A DNA stretch of 48,646 nt from JAJRAG01 sp050010535 (GCA_050010535.1 JBEKKT010000011.1:1-48646), one strand, 5' to 3'. Shown: positions 23,747 to 33,391, numbered from the stretch's first letter. The notes: a model not told the origin generated them from the letters alone. Made by a program: numbers and translations.

Positions 23747-25441
23747 ATGCGACCCAAGGTACTGATTATCGATGACGAGGAAGGAATCCGAGAGATCCTC
23801 ACTGACATACTGAAAGCGAGGGATTTTGACGTTTCGTCCGTGGGCACGGGGGAGCAGGGCCTCAAGGAAATCGCCAAATCACATTTCAACGTGATCATCC
23901 TGGACATCCGACTTCCGGACATGACAGGCATACAGATACTCGAGAGAATCGACGAACTCAGTCCGGACACGCAGGTGATCCTTATCACCGCCTACGCCTC
24001 GGTTGACACCGCAGTAGATGCTGTCAGGAAGAAAGCATACGATTACATCGCCAAGCCGTTCAAGATAGAGAAGCTTGTGGCGTCGATCGAGGCCGCATTG
24101 GAGCGGCAGCTCCTCGTCGCTGAGAACAAGCGGATGCTTAGCCAGCTGAAGTTCCTTAACGCGATATCGGACAAGATGATCAGCATGTTAGACCTCGACG
24201 CGATCCTCAAGGGCACTCTTGACCTCACGCTCGACTTCTTCTCGGTGAACGCGGGCGCCGTCTATGTCAAGAACGGCACCGACTGGATCTTGAGGGAGCA
24301 CAAAGGCGTTTCGGAGCGGTTCCTCCAGAACTTCTCGCGCCTCGGGAGCGACCACCTGATGGTCAAGGAGTCTATGGAATTCCGTTCCCCGCGGCCGGAA
24401 GGCGCCAAGGGCGACATGGGCCTCGGGCTGTCCTGGGCCGCCGTGCCGCTGCTGTATCAGGACCAAATGCTGGGAATAATGATCCTGGCGGGAAAGAATC
24501 CTCGCAGCCTTGGCGAGGAGGACCGGCGAGTTCTCGCGATTCTTGGCGCACAGACTGGTAGCGCGATATACAATGCGCTCATCTACGACAAGGCGGAGCA
24601 GACAAGGAGCTATCTTGAAGGACTCATCAACAACGCGGCGGAACCGATCGCGGCCTACGATCTCAAGGGGAGCCTGAAGACCTGGAATCCCGCCGCGGCG
24701 GAGCTGTACGGCTTCAGATCAGAGGAGGCCCAGGGCAATGTGATGGTCAACATCCCGCCCGAGCGGATGAAAGAGACATTGGACTTGTTCCGGCGAGTGA
24801 AGGAGGGGGAGGTTATAGTCGACTTCGAAACGTTACGAATGAGAAAGGACGGAACGCTCATTCCCGTCACGGTGACATACTCCCCTATAAAAGACCAGTC
24901 TGGGGCTGTTGTCGGCATCTCCGCCATGGCGAGGGACCTCACATTGAAGAAACAGATCGAGGAGGAGAGGATCAGGACGAAGATCCTCGAGACAAGGGGG
25001 CGGATAAGGGAGGTCCTCATGGACGTCGTGCCGCTCCTTCTGAAGAGGAGACTGCCCGAAGAGGACAGGAACGAGTTCATCTCGATACTTTCGATGCGGC
25101 TCGAGAACGCATTGTACGAGGACTATCTCGGGGGCATGGAGGACATCGAAGCACAGACCCTCGGCGATAGCATATCCCAGGTCTTGAACGACATGGGTGG
25201 CTCTTTCACCGCCGATGGGAGCGGGGACGAGATCGTGATTGTCGGCAGCAAGTGCCCCTGGGAGAACGAGTCGAAGCGGAACCCCGTCACGTGCATGCTG
25301 ACTAAGAGCATTTCCTCGAGGTTCGCGAAGAGGGCGTGGGGCAACGTCAAGGTCTCGCTGAATGAAACTCTCGCGAACCGGGATGAAACATGCACGATAA
25401 TCATAAGGAGATACGCCCAGGACGAAGTATCGGCGAAATGA
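23747..25441 (+). CDS. Response regulator with GAF, PAS and a C-terminal Cys-containing output domain
   Basis: A 564-residue protein. Residues 1-122 are a complete receiver ('IIDDEEGI', phospho-Asp in 'VIILDIRLPDMTG', Thr in 'LITAYAS', Lys in 'YIAKPFK'). A GAF domain follows (about 135-285), then a PAS/PAC (about 290-405, 'LEGLINNAAEPIAAYDLKG' to 'MARDLTLKKQ'). The last 150 residues contain 'CPWENESKRNPVTCML' and 'ETCTIIIRR', a small Cys-bearing domain like the methanogen output domain (MetOD1) found at the end of archaeal regulators; that label is tentative. GGGAGG precedes ATG 23747. The neighbouring kinase gene is collapsed, so its phosphodonor is probably elsewhere. Confidence 0.85.
   Translation: MRPKVLIIDDEEGIREILTDILKARDFDVSSVGTGEQGLKEIAKSHFNVIILDIRLPDMTGIQILERIDELSPDTQVILITAYASVDTAVDAVRKKAYDYIAKPFKIEKLVASIEAALERQLLVAENKRMLSQLKFLNAISDKMISMLDLDAILKGTLDLTLDFFSVNAGAVYVKNGTDWILREHKGVSERFLQNFSRLGSDHLMVKESMEFRSPRPEGAKGDMGLGLSWAAVPLLYQDQMLGIMILAGKNPRSLGEEDRRVLAILGAQTGSAIYNALIYDKAEQTRSYLEGLINNAAEPIAAYDLKGSLKTWNPAAAELYGFRSEEAQGNVMVNIPPERMKETLDLFRRVKEGEVIVDFETLRMRKDGTLIPVTVTYSPIKDQSGAVVGISAMARDLTLKKQIEEERIRTKILETRGRIREVLMDVVPLLLKRRLPEEDRNEFISILSMRLENALYEDYLGGMEDIEAQTLGDSISQVLNDMGGSFTADGSGDEIVIVGSKCPWENESKRNPVTCMLTKSISSRFAKRAWGNVKVSLNETLANRDETCTIIIRRYAQDEVSAK
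24682..24718 (+). repeat. 37-bp direct repeat, copy 2 (PAS segment)
   Basis: Second copy of the repeat at 23453-23489, inside the PAS domain of the 23747 regulator. Recombination between the copies would remove about 1.2 kb. Confidence 0.9.
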
Positions 25442-25514
25442 TCGTGGCAGATCTACATTTTTATTCTGAGACGATGAATAATCAATCCTTAAGCTGACGA
25501 ATCCTTGGACAAGA

Positions 25515-27653
25515 CTAGTACCGCACGAGCCTCATCGCGTTCGTTATGACCCCAAAGGACGTCCCCAGGTCCCCTATGAGGATCGCGAGCCACAACGTGA
25601 TCAACCCCGGGAACACGAGGACGAAGAACAGCATCTTAACGGCCAGCGACACCGAGACGTTCTGCTTTATCACTGCGGCCGCTTTCCTGCTCAGGCGCAC
25701 CCCGTACACGACCGTCCTCAGGTCATCCCCCATTAACGCGACGTCCGCGGCCTCGAGCGCTATGTCCGTTCCGGCGACGCCCATCGCCACGCCTATCTCC
25801 GCCGTGGCCAGGGCCGGCGCGTCGTTGACGCCGTCGCCGATCATAATAAGTGGGCCGTACGCTACCTGATACTCCTCGACAGCCTTCACCTTCTCTTCTG
25901 GCAGCAGACGGGCCTTGTACTCGTCGATTCCCAGCTCTTTCGCGACTCTCGCCGCGACCCGTTCGTCGTCGCCGGTCAGCATGACGACCTTCTTGATCCC
26001 GAGCGCTTTCAGCTGGGCGATCGTCTCCTTCGCCTCCGGCCTGGGCATGTCTCTGACCGTCAGCAGGCCCATGATCTCTTTCTCCGTCCCGACGACGATT
26101 GCCGTCTTTCCTTCCTTATTCTTCTCTCCGATGAAATCTTCGTACTTGGATACGTCGATCCCCCTGTCCCTGAAGAAGTGCAAGCTGCCGGCGTACACCC
26201 TCTTGCCGAGGATGACCGCCGACACCCCTTTGCCGGACACGACCTCGAACGATTCAGTCTCTAGGGCTGTCACCTCGAGCTCCTTCGCTTTCGCCATGAC
26301 AGCTCTTGCCAGGTGGTGCTCGGACCTGTTCTCGGCCGAGGCCGCGACCTTCAGCACCTCCTCCTTCGAGTAGCCGTTGAGGGGGACGATCTCCTCGACC
26401 TCCGGCCGGCCACGCGTTATCGTCCCGGTCTTGTCGAACGCAACGATCGATATCTGCCCCATTCTTTCCAGGTAGGCGCCGCCCTTGAACAGGATGCCTT
26501 TCCTCGTCGCGCCCGTGATTGCCGAAACGACCGAGACTGGCGTCGATATCACCAGAGCGCACGGGCAGGAGATGACTAGCAGCACGAGCCCCCTATAGAA
26601 CCACGCCTCGAACGGCTGCGAGAACAACAATGTCGGGAGGATCATAACCATCACCGCCATCAGGACGACGATAGGCGTGTAGTATCTCGCGAACCTGTCG
26701 ACGAGCCTCTCCGTCGGCGCCTTCTTCGTCTCCGCCTCCTCGACTAGCTTGACGATCTTCGATATCACCGTGTCCTGGAACTTCTTCGTGACCTTGAACT
26801 CTAGATAGCCCTCAGCGTTCAGCGTTCCGGCGAAAACTATGTCCCCGACCTTCTTCTTCGCCGGCTTCGACTCGCCCGTGACAGCGGACTCGTCCACCGA
26901 CGACTGCCCCTTCTCGACCACGCCGTCCATCGGCACGCGCTCGCCCGGTCTGACTACCACAATATCCCCTATGCTGACATCGTTGACGTCGTAATATTCC
27001 TCCTTCTCCCCCGCCTTGACGAGCGCCTGGTTCGGCGCGAAATCCATCAGCTCCGATATCGACCTCCTTGTCCTGGCGATCGAGAACGACTCGAGCATCA
27101 CAGCCAGAGAGAACAGGAAGACGATCGCGGACCCTTCGCTGTAAGCCCCGATCGCGATCGAGCCCGCGACGGCCACGACCATCAGCATGTTGATGTCTAG
27201 GTACCTCTCGATAACCGCCGCGACGCCCCGCCGCGCGATGCAGTAACCTCCGACGATGATCGCGCCTGCGTAGAACCAGAGAAAGAGGGGACCGACGTGC
27301 AAGATGTACTCCGTCACCATTCCGAGGAAGAACAGCACGCCGGAGACCGTGGTGGCAACCAGTCTGTGATTCTCCCAAGAGAAGAACTCCTCGTACCTCG
27401 CCCCTTCTTCCCTCTCAAGCTTGTAGCCAAGGATCCCGACCGACCTCTTCAACTGGTCGACCGACACCTTTCCCTTCTCCACTTCCAGGGACATCTTGCC
27501 GAGCGTGTACGAGACCCTCACCTGCTTCACGCCCTCGATGTCCTTGACCGCCTTCTCGATCTTCTTGGCGCATTCTATGCAGTCCATTCCGTCGATGCGG
27601 CAGGTCATCCTCTGAGGTTCTTCCACGGGGGAGGAAAGGACGAGTGTCGACAT
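25515..27653 (-). CDS. P1B-type heavy-metal ATPase (Zn/Cd/Pb class)
   Basis: A membrane pump of about 712 residues. An N-terminal HMA domain carries 'GMDCIECAKKIEKAV' (CxxC). Eight TM segments are expected; TM6 has 'SCPCALVISTPVSV' (CPC), followed by phosphorylation site 'DKTGTITRG', 'SEHHLARAV' (HP-type loop) and hinge 'MIGDGVNDAPALA'. The last TM contains 'IGDLGTSFGVITNAMRL', the Asp-bearing signature of the Zn2+/Cd2+/Pb2+ subgroup (P1B-2), not the copper one. It exports toxic divalent metals. The frame is open further upstream to 27740, but ATG 27653 begins the recognisable protein. A NikR-like regulator lies 58 bp upstream on the same strand and probably controls it. Confidence 0.93.
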   Translation of the reverse strand: MSTLVLSSPVEEPQRMTCRIDGMDCIECAKKIEKAVKDIEGVKQVRVSYTLGKMSLEVEKGKVSVDQLKRSVGILGYKLEREEGARYEEFFSWENHRLVATTVSGVLFFLGMVTEYILHVGPLFLWFYAGAIIVGGYCIARRGVAAVIERYLDINMLMVVAVAGSIAIGAYSEGSAIVFLFSLAVMLESFSIARTRRSISELMDFAPNQALVKAGEKEEYYDVNDVSIGDIVVVRPGERVPMDGVVEKGQSSVDESAVTGESKPAKKKVGDIVFAGTLNAEGYLEFKVTKKFQDTVISKIVKLVEEAETKKAPTERLVDRFARYYTPIVVLMAVMVMILPTLLFSQPFEAWFYRGLVLLVISCPCALVISTPVSVVSAITGATRKGILFKGGAYLERMGQISIVAFDKTGTITRGRPEVEEIVPLNGYSKEEVLKVAASAENRSEHHLARAVMAKAKELEVTALETESFEVVSGKGVSAVILGKRVYAGSLHFFRDRGIDVSKYEDFIGEKNKEGKTAIVVGTEKEIMGLLTVRDMPRPEAKETIAQLKALGIKKVVMLTGDDERVAARVAKELGIDEYKARLLPEEKVKAVEEYQVAYGPLIMIGDGVNDAPALATAEIGVAMGVAGTDIALEAADVALMGDDLRTVVYGVRLSRKAAAVIKQNVSVSLAVKMLFFVLVFPGLITLWLAILIGDLGTSFGVITNAMRLVRY

Positions 27654-27711
27654 TTGACTTATGCTAAGAAATATCGTGAAAGTTAGTAAGGTTCGCAAAT
27701 AGGACGCATCC

Positions 27712-28089
27712 TCACAGGATGCAAATGCAGTACCGGACATCCTTCAGTGCCGAGAGCTCCTCAGTGAAGGACATCACCTTCCCGTAGTCCCCGATGATGA
27801 TGATCTGTTCGACGCACCTTTCGTCAAAGTGCGTGTGGAGCGAGCTCTTGATGACATTCGAGTACTTGTGGATAATCTCAGTCACTTGGTGCTTCTTCTT
27901 CTCCTGGTATGAAACGGAGACGAAGTAATGACCCTCGCCTTCGGAGCCGAGCGCGAGGCGGTTCGCGGAGATGAATTTGGCGAGCGCGGAGCGGACCGCG
28001 TCGGACCTGCTGGAGAAGCCGAGCTCCTTCAAGATATCGTCGAACTCTTTCAGCTCCTTCGATGACAATGAGACACTGATGACGACCAT
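27712..28089 (-). CDS. NikR-like ribbon-helix-helix metal regulator
   Basis: A protein of about 125 residues from ATG 28089. The N-terminal ribbon-helix-helix is 'VVISVSLSSKELKEFDDILKELGFSSRSDAVRSALAKFI'; the C-terminal ACT-like ligand domain has 'VTEIIHKYSNVIKSSLHTHFDERC' and 'VRYCICIL'. NikR binds nickel through a His on this helix and the H-x-H-x5-C loop. Here the loop reads HTHFDERC, one residue shorter (H-x-H-x4-C). NikR normally represses nickel uptake. Being next to a Zn/Cd-type exporter suggests it may sense another metal; that is inference. The frame reaches upstream to 28125 without domain sequence. Confidence 0.85.
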   Translation of the reverse strand: MVVISVSLSSKELKEFDDILKELGFSSRSDAVRSALAKFISANRLALGSEGEGHYFVSVSYQEKKKHQVTEIIHKYSNVIKSSLHTHFDERCVEQIIIIGDYGKVMSFTEELSALKDVRYCICIL

Positions 28090-28161
28090 CTGCTCAGGAC
28101 TACATCCACTTGATGGCATAAGCACGTTTTCGTCCGGAAGGACGTCGACGGATCTACGATC

Positions 28162-28737
28162 TCACTTCATCATGCCGACTAGCTTCGCCCCCATCTCCCT
28201 CGCGTCCCTCAGGGCAGTCGGATGCTTCGAGATGAATCCCTTTCCCTCGACGCCAGATATCGTCAACTCCCCGACATACTCGACGTCGACGCTTAGAAAA
28301 AAGGCCTTCGCGACCGAGACGGCCCCCTTGAAACTGAGATTATCCCTTCCCCCGACCGAAAGAAATGCTCCCACACGCTTCCTGCCGCCTCCTATAGGCT
28401 TGCCAAGGAGGTACTTCCCCGCCCAGAGGCACTGGCAGCGGTCGATCATCATCTTCATCTGAGCGGTTAGACCGGAGAAGAATATCGGGGAGGCGATTAT
28501 CATAACGTCGAGCTCGTCCAGGAGCCTGTAGATCGGCTGCATGTCGTCCTTTAGGACGCAGCGCCCGTTGGGGAAGCATCTCTCACACTCGCGGCAGCCC
28601 CTGAGGTTGAGTCTCGCCAGGACGACCTTTTCAACATCGCCCCCGGTCGCCGCGGCGCCTTCGAGGGCTGCGTCAAGCAGGAGATCGGTGTTGCCGCAGA
28701 TCCTTGGACTTCCCATGAGACCGACTACGCTGACCAT
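28162..28737 (-). CDS. Iron-sulfur flavoprotein / flavodoxin-family FMN reductase
   Basis: A protein of about 191 residues starting at ATG 28737 after GTAGGTAGGT. The FMN loop is 'VGLMGSPRICGNTDLLL', the iron-sulfur-flavoprotein Cys group is 'CRECERCFPNGRC' (about 48-60), and the flavin contact is 'IIASPIFFSGLTAQMKMMIDRC'. It is likely a cytoplasmic electron carrier. The frame continues upstream to 28848 without domain character. It lies upstream of the NikR-like gene on the same strand, with about 70 bp between them, so read-through transcription is possible. Confidence 0.87.
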   Translation of the reverse strand: MVSVVGLMGSPRICGNTDLLLDAALEGAAATGGDVEKVVLARLNLRGCRECERCFPNGRCVLKDDMQPIYRLLDELDVMIIASPIFFSGLTAQMKMMIDRCQCLWAGKYLLGKPIGGGRKRVGAFLSVGGRDNLSFKGAVSVAKAFFLSVDVEYVGELTISGVEGKGFISKHPTALRDAREMGAKLVGMMK

Positions 28738-28858
28738 GAACCTACCTACGTCTCCGCCAGAGAAATACCCGTTTATGGAGATAATCCTTGCATCGGCTGA
28801 CCAAAACGAATCCGCGCATAAATCAGATAGCTCGATGATCGCGGACAAGAATTTAGCG

Positions 28859-29251
28859 TCAGGTCGTCTTGCACATGTCTAGGTTCTCGAGTATCCTATC
28901 TTTCAGCGTCTTGTAGTAATGGAACGTCTTGACGACGTAATCGCACGCGCCGCCCTTCATTGCCTCGAAACTGATGTATGCATCGTCGCAAACGGTCGTG
29001 AAGATGATCGGGACCTTCAGCCCCATAGGCTTGATGCGTCTCAGGAGCTCGATGCCGTCGAAGTCGGGTAGCGCATAATCCAGCACGATCAGATCATACT
29101 TGTTCTTCTTCAGCTTCTCTATCGCCTCAGTGGAAGTCAAAGCGGCGTCGATTATGAACTGGTCCTTGGGGAGGTACTCCTTGCACAGGTCCAAGTGCTC
29201 GACGTTGTCTTCCACCATAAGAAGCCTCACCACCCTTTGCGAATCCTCCAT
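28859..29251 (-). CDS. Single-domain response regulator
   Basis: A 130-residue receiver: acidic pocket 'MVEDNVEHL', phospho-Asp in 'LIVLDYALPDFDGIELL', Thr in 'IIFTTVCDD', Lys in 'DYVVKTFHYY'. No output domain. GGGGAAACG precedes the ATG at 29251. It begins 40 bp after the 837-residue kinase on the same strand and is its obvious partner. Output is probably by protein-protein contact. Confidence 0.92.
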   Translation of the reverse strand: MEDSQRVVRLLMVEDNVEHLDLCKEYLPKDQFIIDAALTSTEAIEKLKKNKYDLIVLDYALPDFDGIELLRRIKPMGLKVPIIFTTVCDDAYISFEAMKGGACDYVVKTFHYYKTLKDRILENLDMCKTT

Positions 29252-29291
29252 ACGTTTCCCCTACTCCAGAAGATATTGTGCTTACCATTAG

Positions 29292-31805
29292 TTAAATCTT
29301 GTTTGCCCTCGGCAGGACCACAGAGAACACGGATCCTTTCGTGTGATCTCCCGGGACGCGGTCCTCCACCCAAACCCTTCCGCAGTATCTGTTGCAGAGG
29401 GCGTTGACAACGGACAGTCCGAGACCGTGACCTTCCAGGCCCATCTCCGAATCCAACTGGTCGAATCTCTTGAAGAGTATCAGTTTCCGCTCGGCCGGGA
29501 TGCCTTTCCCGGCGTCCGTTACGTCGATGTGCCAGTACTCATTCTCGTCCTTCACGAACGGCCTGACGACTACCTCCACCCAGCCTCCTCCGTACTTGCA
29601 CGCGTTGCCGATGAGATTGTGGAAAACGTCCTTCAAGAACGGATCCGCCAGGACGTACGCGCTGTCCTGGGCGGGTCGGAAGTTGATCTCCACCTCACCG
29701 TACACGTGGCTGGTGCGCATCACCTTGATCATGTCGTTGATGAGCGGGATTATGTCTATCGGCTCGAATTTGACCTCCTCGTCCCAGGACTTGAGCCTGG
29801 ACAGGTTCCTCACATCCGAGATCAGGTTCGATATATTCTCCGACTGAGTCAGGGCAGTGCGGACGTAGTGCCTCGCCTTCTCGTCCAGCTTAGGATCGGT
29901 CATGAGCATCTCAAGAAAGCCGTGAATCGGGACGTTGAAGTTCGCGACGTCGTGTGTAAGCAGGACGTTGTACATCTTGAGTGTCGAGGCGTACTCCTTC
30001 TGCTTGTTGAAGATGTATGCGTTCCTAATCGCCATGGCGGCCTGGGTCGAGAACATCTCGATGAGCTGGTACTCGCCCTTCGTGAACGGCACGCCGCTTG
30101 TCTTCTCCAGAGTCATGACCCCGACAGACTCCTCTCCGATCTTGAGCGGAACGCTGATCAATGAACTAGGCTCGTCGGGTGTGCCCTCGACCAGTTTGGA
30201 CCTGTTGTCGTTCTCGGCATGCTCAACCAGCATACCCTGCTCGGTCTCCGCGACGATTCCGGTGATGCCTTCTCCGAGGTTCAACTCGTATCCGACCACG
30301 AATTGAGAGTACTTCGATATATCGGAGATGCATCGCAGCTTGCCCGTCTCCTTGTCGAGCTCGAATAGATAGCAGTTTTCGGCACTCACCAGCTCCTTCG
30401 CCTTCTGAAGAATGAGCCGGATGACCTCCATGAAGTCCAGCGTGCCGGATACGGCCTGAGAGGTCTGGTAAAGGCTCTGGAACATCTCGTTCCTCTTCAA
30501 GAGCTCAACTGACAACCTGGCATTACCGAAAGATGTCGCCACCTGGATGCAGAAAAGTTGTAGTATCGGCAGGAGCGGGCTGATGTTCCTGTTGATCTCG
30601 GAAGTCGCGAAGATCGCGCAACCAAGCACCTCCTGCCTAGATCTAATCGGAAGACACAGAAGTGTGGACACATCCCTGATGGCCGGAACCTTCTCGCGGA
30701 CGACATCCAAGTTCTCGAACGCATATGGGGTATTGCCCTCGGCGGACTTGTACAGCGGAACGCCTTCTCTGAGCTCGCATTCTAGCAGGGCTCTCCCCTG
30801 CCTGAAATCCAACCCGGAGCAGAACATGAAGGGCTTGTTCTCCGGACCTTTTAGCCTGATTATCCCGAAGTCGAGCGACAACGATTGGATCAGCCGACCC
30901 AACTCGAGGTCGATGGTCTCCGCCGGGTGAAGAGTGCCTACGATGTCCGCGGAGCTCTCGGCAAGCAGTTCGAGGTTCCTATCGAGCTTAAGCGCTTCCT
31001 CCTCCAGGCGGTTCCATCCCTTAGGATCTTGAGCCAGGCCCAGCACCGCCGCGGTGTTTCCATTGCTGTCGTACAGGAATCTCGTCTTGAACGAGAGCGA
31101 CAGCCTGTTCCCCTCTTTGGTCCGGATGGGGATGACGACGGTCGTGATCTTCCTATCGATCGCCAGTTTCAGAGCGTCGGCGAACCTTTCGAAGCCGAGA
31201 GAGTCTCCGTCGACGAACTTGGCTGCGTTCTCCCCGAGGATCTCCTCCTTCGAATATCCAGTAGCCGTTTCGGCGGCCCTATTGAACAACACCACGATCC
31301 CGTTACCATCCATCGCAAGTACGACGAATGGGAGCATGTCTATGGCCTCGTCGACAAGCTCGGACGAGGAGACGATCTCGACCTTTGAGGGCGACGGGGA
31401 ACTTGATTCAAGGGAGAACACGCATACGCCTGTGGTCGAATCTTGGACCCTCATCGGAACGAGGACGACCTCGAACCGCAGTATCTCCCCGCTCGCTGCG
31501 ATGAACTTTCCAACGATAGACAGATAATCGGAAGAACCGGATATGCATGAGTTCAATGCGCTCTCCATCTGTTTCGCATCTTCATCTAGCATCAGATTGA
31601 GGAGGGGCGATCCGACGATCTCGCCTGCTGGCCTCCCCAACTTTTTCTCCATCCAATGGTTGACGTAGGTCACGACGCCATCGACGTCAAGGCCGAAGAT
31701 CAAACCTAGAAATCCGTTCGTCTGATAGTCCGAAGAAAGCGGAATACTGGAATTTCCGTTCAAACCAGCATCCTGTCTGGGCACAAGCTGATCCCTTTCC
31801 TCCAT
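29292..31805 (-). CDS. Sensor histidine kinase: PAS-PAS-GAF-GAF-kinase
   Basis: An 837-residue soluble kinase. Two PAS domains (about 30-140, 'GLIFGLDVDGVVTYVNHWMEKKLG', and 155-275, 'DMLPFVVLAMDGNGIVVLFNRAAETATGYSKEE'), two GAF domains (about 290-435 and 450-610, the second with 'LISVPLKIGEESVGVMTLEK'), then H-box 'LLTHDVANFNVPIHGFLEML' (about 632), N-box 'NLIGNACKYGGG', G1 'VTDAGKGIP' and G2 'GHGLGLSVVNAL'. No TM segment, so it senses cytoplasmic cues or small ligands. It is transcribed with the response regulator that follows. A TATA element at 31831-31840 gives a leaderless start at ATG 31805. Confidence 0.92.
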   Translation of the reverse strand: MEERDQLVPRQDAGLNGNSSIPLSSDYQTNGFLGLIFGLDVDGVVTYVNHWMEKKLGRPAGEIVGSPLLNLMLDEDAKQMESALNSCISGSSDYLSIVGKFIAASGEILRFEVVLVPMRVQDSTTGVCVFSLESSSPSPSKVEIVSSSELVDEAIDMLPFVVLAMDGNGIVVLFNRAAETATGYSKEEILGENAAKFVDGDSLGFERFADALKLAIDRKITTVVIPIRTKEGNRLSLSFKTRFLYDSNGNTAAVLGLAQDPKGWNRLEEEALKLDRNLELLAESSADIVGTLHPAETIDLELGRLIQSLSLDFGIIRLKGPENKPFMFCSGLDFRQGRALLECELREGVPLYKSAEGNTPYAFENLDVVREKVPAIRDVSTLLCLPIRSRQEVLGCAIFATSEINRNISPLLPILQLFCIQVATSFGNARLSVELLKRNEMFQSLYQTSQAVSGTLDFMEVIRLILQKAKELVSAENCYLFELDKETGKLRCISDISKYSQFVVGYELNLGEGITGIVAETEQGMLVEHAENDNRSKLVEGTPDEPSSLISVPLKIGEESVGVMTLEKTSGVPFTKGEYQLIEMFSTQAAMAIRNAYIFNKQKEYASTLKMYNVLLTHDVANFNVPIHGFLEMLMTDPKLDEKARHYVRTALTQSENISNLISDVRNLSRLKSWDEEVKFEPIDIIPLINDMIKVMRTSHVYGEVEINFRPAQDSAYVLADPFLKDVFHNLIGNACKYGGGWVEVVVRPFVKDENEYWHIDVTDAGKGIPAERKLILFKRFDQLDSEMGLEGHGLGLSVVNALCNRYCGRVWVEDRVPGDHTKGSVFSVVLPRANKI

Positions 31806-31830
31806 CGGAGGTAGTTTAATCTAAACAGGG

Positions 31831-31840
31831 TATTTAAGGC
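31831..31840 (-). promoter_or_regulatory. TATA box for the 837-residue kinase
   Basis: GCCTTAAATA on the minus strand, about 26-35 bp before ATG 31805, with no ribosome binding site after it. Confidence 0.5.
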
Positions 31841-32133
31841 TAAAGGGCTGACTATCAGAATTCAGACTCACCAGATGGCGAAAGGAGGGAGATCGGGGAG
31901 GAATGCCAACGGAAGGCCAGACATACGCAAGAGCGACGATCAGTCTCAGCCACTTGAAAGCAGTTCGCGCAAGGTCGATGGTATCACCAGAAGGTTCATA
32001 TAGAAACGCTATTTTCTAGCCGGCCAAAGGGTGCTCGGGATGGCAATACACCCCCTTTTCCTCTCCCGGGTGGCAATTCCGGGATTTTATGTCGGCTTGC
32101 TGCTCCCCCTCCCGAGCCTCTTTCTATCCTCCA
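31841..32133. other. Intergenic region with a G/C hairpin
   Basis: No gene recognised. At 32064-32084 the sequence TCCCGG, nine-base loop, CCGGGA forms a 6-bp stem followed by ATTTTAT on the plus strand, terminator-like, though no plus-strand gene lies upstream. A near-repeat GGATGGCAATA / GGGTGGCAATT (about 32037 and 32069) surrounds it. Confidence 0.4.
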
Positions 32134-33360
32134 TCAGACTCCGAGCGCGATCCTGATCGCATCCCTCGTTCCCGGGGCCAGACCCAAGAAGACTATCGCG
32201 AACTTCATCACGTTCCCTAGGTTTGGATAGTGCTTGAGATCCTCGCGGAACCAGAAGTCTATCGCTAGTACGATGGCGACTACCATGAGGAATTTGACGA
32301 TGAGCAGAGTCGCCGCCGTTCCGGTGACATCGATCAGGAAGTTCGGAAACACATGTTTCTCTCCGTATCCGTAGATGTCTATGCCTTTATAGGTGGCTAA
32401 TCCGTCCAGGAAGTGCGCGAAGAACATGAGCAGGTTGACCGGTGCGAACAGCAATGCGATTTTTCTCGGTCCGAAGCGCCCGATGATTCCTAGAACCGCC
32501 GTGATCCCGAGGGCGATGGCGAATATCGTCCAGAGTTCAGCGACATGCATATGGATGACATGGCCAGTCTGAGCGACGAACTCGACTTGCCAGTCTTGAT
32601 CGTAGTTGAAGGCCAGAACGTAAGCGGAAGCAAGAACGAGGCACAGGATACCGGTGGAGAACACCGCCGACGGAACGGGTTGAAGCCCTTTTGAAATCAT
32701 GACGTAGAAGACGAAGATTGACGCAACCCCGAGCGCGATCGGCACGACCGCTGGCATGGAGTAGTTGAAGTCGGAAGGAGCCCAGAGGGTGACCGCAAAG
32801 TATACCGCCTCAAGGATGGCGATGAACAGGGAGAATATCGCCGTCTTTCGGGAGGGAGACCATAGCCGATCGTTCCTCTTGATCACTAACCCAGTCGCAC
32901 ATGCGCCGACGAAAATCAGGGTAACTACCACGTAGATCAGGGGAGAGATGAAGAAGTACTGAACAGACCCATGGAACAAGTTGGCATCCTCGAGCACTCT
33001 CGCGACCCCTCCGAAGAAGAACAGGGGCAGGGAAGAGAGGATGAGAAACAGGTCGACTTCGATCTTCAGACGCTTGGTCATCCTGTACATCGCAATGAGC
33101 GCAATCGCCAGGAAGAGGGCGTAGACGATCGTGTTGTAGACGTTGTATCCTTCTCTTATTCCGTCGACTAGGCCGCCCTCCTTATCAGCGACCACTGGGC
33201 CCCAGAAGTACCTGTAGATGAACTGGTCCCAGAACAGGTCAGGCAGGAGCAAGAGGCCCGCGGCGATGACGACAACGGGCACTAGGACGATGCCGCTCAG
33301 GATTAAGATTCTATGTCTGCGATATAGAACAGCCAGTCTTTCAACAAAACCCACTTTCAC
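32134..33360 (-). CDS. DUF63 family multi-pass membrane protein
   Basis: An archaeal membrane protein of about 410 residues with roughly ten TM helices. DUF63 hallmarks are visible: 'GYNVYNTIVYALFLAIALI', 'FFFGGVARVLEDANLF' and 'FAHFLDGLATY...EKHVFPNFLIDVTGTA'. The conserved Glu/Asp and His residues inside the membrane suggest an enzyme or transporter, but the function of the family is not known. The frame opens at TTG 33381; GTG 33360 is chosen because a TATA-like CATATAG on the minus strand (33385-33391) would start transcription there. It is divergent from the G1P dehydrogenase gene across a tiny shared promoter region. Confidence 0.82.
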   Translation of the reverse strand: MKVGFVERLAVLYRRHRILILSGIVLVPVVVIAAGLLLLPDLFWDQFIYRYFWGPVVADKEGGLVDGIREGYNVYNTIVYALFLAIALIAMYRMTKRLKIEVDLFLILSSLPLFFFGGVARVLEDANLFHGSVQYFFISPLIYVVVTLIFVGACATGLVIKRNDRLWSPSRKTAIFSLFIAILEAVYFAVTLWAPSDFNYSMPAVVPIALGVASIFVFYVMISKGLQPVPSAVFSTGILCLVLASAYVLAFNYDQDWQVEFVAQTGHVIHMHVAELWTIFAIALGITAVLGIIGRFGPRKIALLFAPVNLLMFFAHFLDGLATYKGIDIYGYGEKHVFPNFLIDVTGTAATLLIVKFLMVVAIVLAIDFWFREDLKHYPNLGNVMKFAIVFLGLAPGTRDAIRIALGV

Positions 33361-33391
33361 CGATAAATTGAAAAGGGGCAAGGGCTATATG
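33361..33391. promoter_or_regulatory. Compact divergent promoter, DUF63 / egsA
   Basis: The plus strand has ATAAATT (33363-33369), about 23 bp before ATG 33389; the minus strand has CATATAG (33385-33391), about 26 bp before GTG 33360. Two leaderless promoters thus appear to overlap face to face. Inferred from spacing only. Confidence 0.35.

Noticed and set aside
27654..27740. 29-codon N-terminal extension of the metal ATPase
   Set aside because: It precedes the family start, crosses the gap to the NikR-like gene and covers the probable promoter, so ATG 27653 was preferred.
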